A stretch of DNA of 64,000 nt, from the NCBI GenBank assembly GCA_900660155.1, contig CABFPE010000275.1:400408-464407 (forward strand), in the 5' to 3' direction. A program made the translations under genes and the position numbers. The notes under the pieces are model-generated. The model was not told where the DNA came from. It saw only the letters and a list, made by a program, of their open reading frames with translations, and ran no database searches. Shown here piece by piece: positions 34,601 through 46,300 of the stretch. Every line of letters starts with the position of its first letter. Within the stretch, counting starts at the first letter, position 1. The stretch is from Hofstenia miamia. Taxonomy: Eukaryota > Xenacoelomorpha > Acoela > Hofsteniidae.

Positions 34601-35700
34601 CTTGCCCCAAAATCTATCAAATATTTCCCTTGAAGAAAAGCAACACAACAAAACACATTGCTTTGCATTAAAACTCTGACTGTTATGATTAACCCAAACT
34701 TAAACCCCGCCAATAACATGCAGGACTTACAATTCTTAGAACAATAGAAGTAATTCGCCAAACTTGTTCTGATAGCGAAGTTTGATAGCACGTAGAGTGA
34801 AGTTCATTTAATGATCTGGCTTTTGTATTTTTCTGGAAAAGCTGTGATATTGATATGAACAATTATTAGGCTAATTGATTATGTTTACCGGTTTATCATA
34901 AGGTAAACCAACAAGTCTTGGATTATGGTAAACCGACGAGTACTTGATGTCGCATGTATAAATGCTTTGCACTGTGCATTAATTTTTATGATGATTTATG
35001 ATAATGTTGCTACGATTTTTTACTTCAGTTTTCAGATCAATATTCTCTATGCCCTCAATTCTAGTGTAACAAACCGTTCAGTGAATAACCTAAATAGCCT
35101 GTCTTAAAATATAGATGTGTCCGACATTGGTGTTAACGTAAGAAAGAGAATTATGAACCAGAATTTCTTGTTATGAAACTTACAATCCCATGGATTACCA
35201 TTGAACATGGAATAAGATGTTTCCCCATTCGACGGGAATAAACGGAAGATTGAAATGTGGTTAGAACCATCCAAAGTGATACTCCTTTCAACTACGTCTT
35301 TATTAACGTTATGAACATGAAAATTAGAAAACTATCATTTATATTGAGATTTGAATTTGAAATAAGTATGTATTTGCATTAAGCACGTAAATCTTCCTAA
35401 TTCAAAAATACAAGTGTAATAGAAAACCCAATAGAATAGCTTGAGGAAGCACGTAAAGTTATTTGTTAGAAATAAAATCTCGCAATAATGAACAATAATT
35501 ATTTCTTTTCAGTAAATGCATTTTTTTTATTTTGATCTTATGTAGATTCCAAAATTTATATTACTTTCCAAAATTTAGAGTGAACAAGACAACCTATTGT
35601 CTTTCAAATATATAACTACACTAAAACTATAAGAGAATATCTAAAATAAACATAAATACTTAGTTGCATCGGGACCAATAGAAGAGAGATATTTGATAAG

Positions 35701-35744
<44 letters not shown>

Positions 35745-37280
35745 TAAATTAATGAGCACTTATGTTTGTGTGTTTAGTTTCAAGTTTGTGATGGAATTTT
35801 TAATTGCTTGGATAAATCAGACGAGGCATCTTGCAAAGAATGTAAGTTGTATTTGATATCCGAATTCATTCCAATAAACCAACCATTTGATTATTTAATA
35901 ATTTCTCAAACAGTTTACTAAAATGATGGCTAATGCAAATGGGTCTGTAATTATTTTTAAATAGGGAACTTATGTCCGACTTTTTGAAAATTCCAGGAAA
36001 TTCATTATCAATAATGCATTTAATTGGTGCCGCTTTGTTAATTGCATTAAAAATTTCTTTTGAAATGTAATTAATCATACAGGATCCAGATTATAATGAG
36101 TATATGTAGTTAAATGATACGTTTTCCAAAAGTCTTTCCATTATTTTATCTGAGTAATTTAGATAATCCCTTTTATATTATATTCTAAAATTATTAGTTT
36201 AGTAGTTATATTACTTCTATTGGTGCAAAGAGTATGGTCACTGAATGATTCGAAAATTAAGGATTTAAAAAATTAAGGATTTAAAGCATAAGTCTGAATT
36301 TGTTATGAAGTAGTCAATTAAGTTGTTATTCCATGTGGAACAGTCAGTATTTACACAGTGAAAATCGTATGTGCACAAAATTCATTTAATGGTTTTTTCA
36401 AGATTGTTAAAATAATTTATATTAAATTCACCAAATACATTTATAGAATAGTATGGGTCATTTATTTCGGAAATTTCACTTAACTTATAATTTCTATTTG
36501 TGTTGGATGTGATATCAATCAGTTCCTTATAATATCTGTTTTCAAACGATATAATTTCTATCCCGAGTGACTAAAATACATCGTGGTCTAATTCATATTC
36601 CAATTTACGCATTGGTTTTAAACATTTTGGAACTATTATCATGAGTCCGCAACGTTTGCCGAATCGGTTTTCTATGAGAATATCAAAATAATGTTGGTCA
36701 GGATTTAACAATTTTGGATCAGTGTCATCATTTAACCAAGTTTTAGTAACTAAGAATATTTCATTTTGACCTATTTTATTTATTAGGTTTGGAAAATCAT
36801 TTCCGTTCGAATTGAGACTTCTAGCATTGATATAAACGAATATATAGTTATTATCGTATTTTCTTTGTATATTTTCTAATTTCGATTCTTCTAGAATTGG
36901 TCCTGGATTAAGCTTTATGTCTCCTGAGAGCTGTAATTTTATGAAATATAAATATTTATTGAGATAATTAAGAAGAAATTTACAGAATTTAGCTGTATAT
37001 GTGTAGTATGCTGAAAGATTTAAATATACGATTTTCAAATGATTGCTGTTTGTTTCCTCATAAATTTTAAATCTAAAACTCAAAAGTTTAGAGTTGCTAG
37101 GTAACAGTGTTTAGTGGAAGTGTGTTTTAAGTTCAGCATTTTAATGTGTAAGTGTATATAGTATATAGCTACATTTTTTAAACAAAGATAGGTTAAAATA
37201 TACAAAATTAAACGTACCTGTTTCATTTTCACCGATATGTAGAAGTAGGGAGAGGAACTCAACGGGCGGTTACTGCTTTG

Positions 37281-37327
<47 letters not shown>

Positions 37328-40300
37328 GGCCCTAGTGGCCAAGGGGTAAAAGGCTAGACTGGACCCTACCTTCAATGAGAGTGAAACCGAAAGAAAAGGC
37401 CCTCAGTCCCCGGCAGGCCTTAAATGGTCAGAGGGTGCGAAGAATCTCCGGTCAGGTGGACTCCACAATCGGGAGTGTGGACTCGAGAAGTGGCAGTATA
37501 GGATCCACACAGACCAATGGACAACGGCACAAATGGACAGATGAGCAGAACAGAACAGCATTGGAGTGTTACAGAAGAAGCAGGCCAGATGAGAGGGGTT
37601 ACAGGAAGAGAATGTTGGAAGAATGGAGGAAGGCAGAAACAGGATTAGAAGTTACAGAGCAGAGGCTTGCAGGACAAGTGCGAAAGTTACAGTTGGATGA
37701 GAGTAAAGGGAAAAAGAGAGTTGAACAGGCTAAGCAGAGGGAAGATGAAGTGATAGACGTTGAAGCACAATTGGCGGAAGAAGCAGAACCAGTGGACGCA
37801 GAAACTGAAGCAGCAATCAAGGAAAAGATGAAGGAAGAAATAGGTGAGAGAACTAGGTTGCCAGTTCCAAGAGGAGTTAAGAAAAGCAAGCTAGCAGTAG
37901 AGACAGCAAAGGTCAATAAAGTGTTGGAGAGGATAGATGCTAGGAGTGTCACAGAAGTAAATAGCTTAGTGTATGCAGGCGCATGGGAAGTGCTGAAGAA
38001 TGTAGGCATGGANNNNNNNNNNNNNNNNNNNNNNNNNNNNNNNNNNNNNNNNNNNNNNNNNNNNNNNNNNNNNNNNNNNNNNNNNNNNNNNNNNNNNNNN
38101 NNNNNNNNNNNNNNNNNNNNNNNNNNNNNNNNNNNNNNNNNNNNNNNNNNNNNNNNNNNNNNNNNNNNNNNNNNNNNNNNNNNNNNNNNNNNNNNNNNNN
38201 NNNNNNNNNNNNNNNNNNNNNNNNNNNNNNNNNNNNNNNNNNNNNNNNNNNNNNNNNNNNNNNNNNNNNNNNNNNNNNNNNNNNNNNNNNNNNNNNGCTT
38301 GAGGACAAGCAGTGGGGATAAGATTGAGGAAGTTAAAGAGGGGTACAAGTACTTAGGTGTGATAGAGAAAGACAGAACAGATCACGAGGAAATGAAGATG
38401 AGGCTAAGGAAAGAATACAAGAGGAGAGTAAGGAAGGTACTACAGAAGTCAGCATTGAATGGGCAGAATAGTATAAAAGCAATTAATACATGGGCGATAC
38501 CAGTGTTGAGATATTCAGCAGGAATAGTTAGATGGAACAAGAATGAACTTAGGGAGCTAGACAGAGAGACAAGGAAGGTACTAGCAGCAGAGAGGGCTTT
38601 CAACCTAAATGGGGATGTGGATAGGTTGTACATGGCAAGGCATAAAGGAGGGAAAGGACTGCTAAGTGTGGAGGAAACTGTAGAAGCAGAAGCACTAGGG
38701 CTAAAGGAGTATGTAGAAGCACAACCTAGAGGATCAATACTGGAGGTCACTAAGGAGTTAAGGAAGATAAGAACTGAGAGTGAAGGAAAGAAGGTATACC
38801 AGAGTAGGATGGAGTCAGAGAGACAAACAAGGTATAGGCAGAAAGCAATGCATGGAGAATACTGGAGGAACACATAAAAGTGTGTCAGAGAGGATAGCAA
38901 CAAGTGGTTAAAGAAGGCAGGACTAAAAAGAGAAACAGAAGCACTGATAATGGCAGCACAGGAGCAAGCAATAAGATCAAACTGGGTGAAGAAGGTCATA
39001 GAGAATGATAAGGTTAAGATAATTTGGGACTTACATACAGACGAGCAAATGGATAGAAGCACGGATGCCAGACATAGTAGTGGTAGACAAAGAGAAAAGA
39101 TTAGGAACAGTGATTGACATAGCAGTACCAAAGAACAGAAATGTAGAAAGCAAGGAGAAAGAGAAGATAGAGATGTACAGGGAGTTGGCAGAGGAAATAG
39201 AAAGGCTGTGGAAGTTAAAGAAGGTTGACCCAGCTCCGGTAGTTGTAGGAGCACTAGGAGCAGTGAGTAAGAAGCATAAGAATTACTTGGAGGAGTTGGG
39301 AGTACCAAAGTGGGGAGGAGCAGTAGCACAGAAGGCAGCATTATTAGGAACAGCTAGAGTCCTGAGGAAAGCCTCAGACTCCCTGAGAACTGGTTGAGTT
39401 CCCCGAGCTGAGAGGGATACCAGCATGAGGCTGTGAGATTCAAGAATAATAATAATAATAATAGTAATAAGAGTCAAAGCAAATTTATTGCAAAAAACAT
39501 AGGTACCTCCACACACTAGACAATCACAATGCATACGGATACATGAATCGTATGAGTTAGCACCAGGAGATAATCAATACTTTGCAATTTCAGCAATACC
39601 ATTTTGTCAAGATCTTTGCATTTAGAATATTTTTCAGTTTGCCTTATGATATCAGGGAGTTTATTCCATTTATCTGTAGAATGAAAAGAGAATGATTGTT
39701 TTGCGGAAAATCAACTGCTCATTTTTTGGGTTCCCTCATTAAAATTTATATACTCTTTTAGAAAAACTAAGGACTCTTGTTTATGCATGAATTTATACAT
39801 AATACATAGTGTTTGGTAATCAATTGAATAAACTGGAGAAAGCATATTCTTTATGTTTTTTATAGATGTATGTTTTGGAATGTAGTTTAAAGTTCGCAAT
39901 GCCCAATTGTATGTAGTATTCAACTTGACCTGTAGGGTTTACTGATGAATCTTGAAATAAAAAGCTTCAATACTGAAAATGACTGGGAACAAATGAATTT
40001 AGTAATTGCTTAGGAAATAATTTATGTACACTTCTAATTGGATATAGCAAGTTAACCCCAGTAACCATCTTTTTAAGTTTTTTTGAAAAAAAATTATTGA
40101 AAGTTAGATCTTCATCAGTTTCCACACCTAAATATTTATTTAACTACTTTATTTTGCAGTATTTTTTGATTATCAATATGAAGTCCGATTATCCGTAAAG
40201 GAATATTTTTATCAGGAGTAAATATTATGAATTGAGTTTTATTAACATTAAATTTTAACTAATGATAAGAAAAATAGTTTGTTAAAGATTCAATATCTTT

Positions 40301-43300
40301 TTGTAATAATTTAGATGAAATGAAAGCGTTTTTTCAGTGTTCAAAAGACACGTATCACTGCATATTGATATAATTGTGTATTCCGTACATTACGTGACAT
40401 ATTAATATATACATTGCAAAAAGTATTGGCCCCAGTGCGGTTCCCTGTGGGACTTCCCGATTTGTGGTTAACTAATTGGAAAGGTATTCATTTAGTTTTA
40501 CGCGTTGTCGCCTATTTTAAAAAATCTCAATGAAATATTATAATATATAATATAATATAAAATAATAATAATAATAATAATAATATTAATAGTAATAATA
40601 ATGATAATAATAATAAAGATTTATCATTCAAATATAGACAATAAACATTAATAAAAAAAATTTTATTACTAATGTAGGTAAGGCACTCTTTATAAAAAAC
40701 ATAAACATATTGCATATTCCATACAATTATGTTTAATGGAATATTTAAAGTTTTTTAAAAACTATGTTGAAAGAAGTCCTTTAATCACGTTTTTATATAT
40801 TTCAATGATCATTATAAATTAATGGAAGTATTTTGATTTATATAATTAGCAAGAGTATCAATTCTATTTAAAAAAATTTCTTGTTGACTATTTTCTTATG
40901 TCTTTTGATGTGAAGATTGTAAGGTTAGAAGAACGAAGACGGTAGTTTGATAGTTCCAAATCATATTAGTTGTTCAATAGTTTATTAAAATAGACAGGGT
41001 CGTGGCTAGGGGAGGGCCAGGAGGGCCATGGCCCTCCCTGTTGCGCCACTGGGCCCCCCTTCATCTTGCCATCCTAGATACAAAACTTCATAGCATTAAT
41101 TCTAATATTCTGTAACTAAGTTAGAGTGAATATATTTTAGTTGAAATATATAAAATACTAATGCCATTCTATTTAAAAATTCAATGAAAAGATGTGAAAC
41201 TATTTCATATGAGTAAAACTATGATTAATTTATTGAACTTTGCAGGGCCATGGCCCCCCTAAGTTTCAAATGCAAGCAACAGGGCTGAAAATAGATTAAA
41301 TCAAGTAAAAGGAAATATTTGGGTATCTATCTATCTATCTATCTATTTATTATAAATAGTGTGTGAAGTAAAATATGCTTGCGTCTTTTCTCTTAAGCGG
41401 AACATGGTTTGATATAATTTCATTAAAACAATTATACCAGTAATCCGGATAGCTTTAATCTATTGGAGGAACAAGCAAAAAAGCGACTGACACAGATTAA
41501 GCGATAATGGCTTATTGTTAGCTTGAGAAAAGAAAACATTAACTCTTCAGAATAACTTCTTCGGCATGCATCAATTACCTTTGATTCCAATATATTTTCA
41601 ACAGATGAAATTGGACATTTTGATGCAATAATACAATGACCAGATGGATTATGTCAAAATGAAACGTGACCAAGTACATTACAGTGAACATTTTAACAAA
41701 TGTAAGATCCAAATTTTTCCCATTTTCATGGTTGGGAAAATGTACTAGTTGTTTTTAGCCTTCCATCTCATAATTATTTATTGAAAATTTACCCAATCAA
41801 CCCGTGGAAGATTGAAATAACCTTGAAATATTGTTGGACTCCTTTGAGATGTAGAAATCAAGTTACGACAAAGCTTAAGTGCAAAATTAGGGCTTCTGAA
41901 AATATTATAACATCAACTCTGTAGCCGCTCGAAGAAGAAGGACGATTATAAACACAAATAACAATTAGTGTATTACATCCTCATTTGAAAAAAGCCACAT
42001 GTGTAATTTATATCTTCTTTGAACTGAATTTCTATTGAAAAGTAAGATTTTCTTACACAAAACCACCATGATTATAAGAATGTAACCTGTTTCGACGAGC
42101 TGCAATTCAATATTGACTATTGGCAATATTTCCATTTACATTGCAATTTTTCCATGTTTCAGTCAACAAAAAATATCAATATTATAAATAGCAGAATGTA
42201 ATTTACAAATTTAAGTTTTCTTTCCAAAGAAATAAAAATTGACAACATACTTGAAGAAGAATTAGTGGTACTGAAGCTTGCATTATTGGCAAAGGTTTTC
42301 CATCAAGATAAAGTAACAAATTAAATAATTCAAACCCTTTTCTAAATTGTACGTTCTGCTACTTTATCTTCAGTTCAGAGCTCAGATCAACTGAAAATTG
42401 AATTCATAGAGATATTATTCTCTAGTTTCTAGGCATTTGCTAGAATACAACACTTAGCCCATTCTGAGTTTAGTTCAATAAGCATAACTCGACTTTGCTC
42501 TATTTCAGTTTTCCAAGTCTTTTAATGTTAACCTAGGCGTTTGTGTATAATCAATTAGAAAAACAATATTTTTTACAGATCAAAAATCATAATCAAGTAA
42601 TTCAGCATAGCCATGCGGTCGTTCATACTCAGGACTACCTCTTATTTTAATTTTTTACAATAAAAAAAGTTTACTTGCATATTAAAGTTTCCTTTTATCA
42701 ATTGCGCGATTGGCATGCAGAAATGATGAAAATAGTTCAGTTTCCTTAGTGAAGATGTTATTTCTTCTTTTATGTTAACATTGATACTATCGATCACATC
42801 ATTGGTTAAGTCCCTAAGCTGCTCAGAATTTATTCTAGGTGATACAGCATTAGATGTCAATGAAAATTTCTTAACAGAATCATTGCCAACACATGAAGCA
42901 CAAAACAACATGCAATGTGCAAAGTATTGATGTATTGAATCAATGCATTGCTTTGAAAAAACTGTACATTTAGCTGTAAGGTGCAAAGAAACATTGCAGT
43001 TTGCACAGATAAAAAATTTTTCATCAAGTACTTCACGTTATTATACGTCTTACAATTTGAAACCATTTAACTGTTTATAATGATAATTAACAGTAATTAT
43101 AGCTCAACCTTAGATTTTGACTTATGATGGTACTGTAAGTACAAAAAGTACTTTCAATTAAATTTTTGATATATATATATATACATATATTAGAGTATTC
43201 CAAAATTTATTTTTTTTGAGCTTTAGAGCGGAAAAGTAGACAATGGTATAGAAATAATTTCAATAATAATTTCGCACGATTTATTAACTTATATCATGCC

Positions 43301-46300
43301 TTTTCTTCATTTAAATTTTGCATAAGAAGGTTAAATAAGTAGTATAGAATTCGTCTGTTATTGTGACGGAAAATATAGAATTTAATTACTAAGTTACATT
43401 AGTTATGTTTGCTGTTAGCTAAACAGAGAGGACGGCTGTCCCCACTACCGTCCCACCCCTATCCATCGATATAATTAAATTTTTGGTGGTTTTCATAAGA
43501 TAAAACCCCTTTATTCTCAAAATTTTCTTCTACACATGAATGAAAAGTGCCTTAAAAAGACTAACAATAGCTGTCATGTCTATATATATATATATATAAT
43601 TATATATATAATTATATATATATATAATTGAAAATTATACTTTTTCAATAATATAAGAAATAATTGAACCACAACCTATTGAAAACATTGGAGAATTTCA
43701 CCTGCCTTAAAAATCACGAAATCACTAATTAGGTCTAACTGTTGAAAGGCCATTAAGTTAGTTTAAAAACTTCTTACAACCAAACATATTATTGGTAGAT
43801 TTATGGCTAACAGGGCATGAAACTTAAAATATGATTATTGTTGAGGAATTTGATTTCTAATGGATCACATTGCTTCCTCTCATTATCAAGAGCAATTGAT
43901 AAAATGATGTTAAGACACTCGAAAACATCCTATCCAAAATATCCACTTGGATTTCATAAATGATCTTCACTGGCTTCAACTGCCTGGTAGAATTGGATAC
44001 CTGCCGCATACATTTGCCAGCAAAGCATTGCAATTCGAAAAAAAGTTATGCTTCTCGGTAAAGACGGATTGTTCTGTTACTCTTTGTACTATTATGTTCA
44101 ACTACCAGATAATTGACCTCAATTTCAGCAAGTTTTGTGGTTAATCACCAATAATTAGGCCTTTGATTTTTTTAAATTAAAGTTTTGATACCAATATCTA
44201 CCTAGAGTTTTATACCACACTTATGTTTAATTGAAAAGCAAAAGAATACTTAAAATGTTATTGGAGTTTAGAACTTGTTAGTACATTGGGGTTTCTAGGT
44301 AAAATCAAGCAGCACAGAAGGCTATTAAGCTCATGAAAAATATAGCTAGGTCAACATCAAAGCACTAATAAAGTTTGAATAAATAGTAAATTTGTTGCAA
44401 TTTCACAATTTTGTATTTAAAAACTACATTATTTTTTGTTTACCAAATAGGCCTGCATTGAATTACTATAAAATCCAAAAATGGAGATGGCATGAAGTTT
44501 TTAACGTTTAGTAATTTTCTTTGGTATGCCTTAAGCATATTTTATAATTTCTCCAAGTTTGGGAAACCAAGCTTTTGCAAATTAACTAAAAACCGATTTT
44601 AGAAATGCCATTATATATACATATAATTTGCTTATTTTTGAACTTTATTATGTTAAATGTTTTTTAGTTGACTGTGCTGTAGATGAATATTTATGTTCTT
44701 TACCCCTTAAGTGCATCAAAGAAACAGCATTTTGCAATGGAATATATGACTGTGCGAATGGAGATGACGAATTAGTTGTCCACTGCAAAGAATGTAGTGG
44801 GTTTATTTGTGAATACACTAAAATTTGCTTGTCAAATGATAAGGTCTGCAATGGTGTTTATGATTGCAACCCAAGTGGCTCACATCATGACTATTCAGAT
44901 GAGAACGAATGCAAATGTTCTGAGTTTAGATGCGATTTGGGCCTTTGCTTTCCAAAAACAAAGCTTTGTGATGGAGAATCTGATTGCGGATTTGAATCTC
45001 TTAATTCTGATGAACTATATTGTAGTGAACCTCAATTATTTCCAAAATTTTGTAAAAAATTTAAATACCATGATTCCCAAATCCAATATATTCTCAATAA
45101 TATTCGATTGAGTTTAGTCAGAAGTTTACACGGCCCTCGAATTCCAGGTAGAGAAGAATTAATTTATAAAATCGAAAATTTTCGATTATTTAAAGTGATA
45201 CCATCTGATTTAAAGTTTCAACTAGGCTCACTTTTGCACCAACAAAACCTTTGTCAAAATCCAAATTGGGAAAGTTTGTATAATAAAGACAAATATGTGT
45301 TCCTTCATCTGGAAATGGCAACCTATTTTGCAATTAATTTTACTATATTCATTCTAAACACCAGTGGAATGATATTGGGTTTACTTGGAAATCTCTTCAT
45401 CATTATTTATTCCATAGAGCAATGCAAGAAAAGTAACTATAACTATATATTGATAGGAAATCTGAGTTTTGTCGATTGCTGCATGTGTTTGTTTCGAATG
45501 AGTTTCAGAATAGTTGAATCCTTTTGGGGAACTTATATTTATGGAAGCAAAGAATTTTCAAACTTTTATAATCTTTTCCCTGATTTCTATCCCATATGTT
45601 ACTATGTTTCCGCTCTTAGAACAATCAATCTCTGCACATCACAGTGGAATCTTGTTGGGGTAGCTGTTGAACGATGGATAATGATTACCTTCCCAATGAA
45701 AGTAAAGTCATTTCTTACGCTGAGAAACAGGATTTATTTTATAATAATTGTAAATTGTTCTGCGATGGCGTTGGCAGTGTGGTTCAGCTACCAATCAGCA
45801 TGGGAATTCGTTTCAACGCTTTATCCTTACGCAATACATGATTTCAATCTTCACTGTACTTATGGATTTCTAAGATCATATGAGATTGATCAATTTTTAG
45901 TTGAAAATTCTTGGTATGAAAGTTTAATTTTCAATAATATCAGCAATCTAATCAACAGAATTACAGAGATTTTTTGCTTTATCATTTTTCCAGTAGCTAT
46001 TCAATCAGCGCTTTATGCACTCGTCATATGTTCAAGTCTAAGAACCAAAGTTAAATCAACTATGATGCGAACTTGCATACGCTTTTCCTTGATTTGCTTA
46101 ATTAGCAATGCGTTATATGTGATTTTCACAACTCCTATTGTTTATCATAAATATAGACTGATTAAAGAATATTGGTTGAGAGATGCCTTCATGTCAGTGT
46201 CTGCCAATCATGAGATTCTTCCATGGAGTACAGATGAAAAGTACAACAAGCTTGGTTTATTCGCTCTGCCCCAATTCGACAAGTACATATTTCGAACATC

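Larger units (their letters stand above)
22639..35777 (+). other. Intron 1 (about 13.1 kb), transposon-filled
   Basis: It begins gtaagt and ends tgtttag. It contains a P-element relic, a Tc1-like relic, a Penelope fragment, a piggyBac relic and hAT MITEs. Its true length is uncertain because single-N joins and repeated blocks lie inside it. A (TTA)n tract lies at 22,685-22,715. Confidence 0.8.
35842..44667 (+). other. Intron 2 (about 8.8 kb), LINE-filled
   Basis: It begins gtaagt and ends gttttttag. It carries LINE D, a restriction-like-endonuclease LINE, LINE E, a hAT MITE and LINE H, plus a 284-N gap. Confidence 0.85.

Noticed and set aside
34925-35107. 60-residue frame with RRVLDVACINALH, faintly like a piggyBac C-terminus
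   Set aside because: Only a handful of residues match, no cysteine-rich tail follows, and it lies about 4 kb from the piggyBac relic.
38382-39341. 319-residue minus-strand frame over the restriction-like-endonuclease LINE
   Set aside because: Antisense shadow of the LINE coding strand; low-complexity Leu/Ser composition and no motif.
44628-44667. The first 13 codons of the long 7TM frame as a start
   Set aside because: They precede the ttttttag acceptor, start at a non-ATG codon and have no LDLa content; they are intron sequence.
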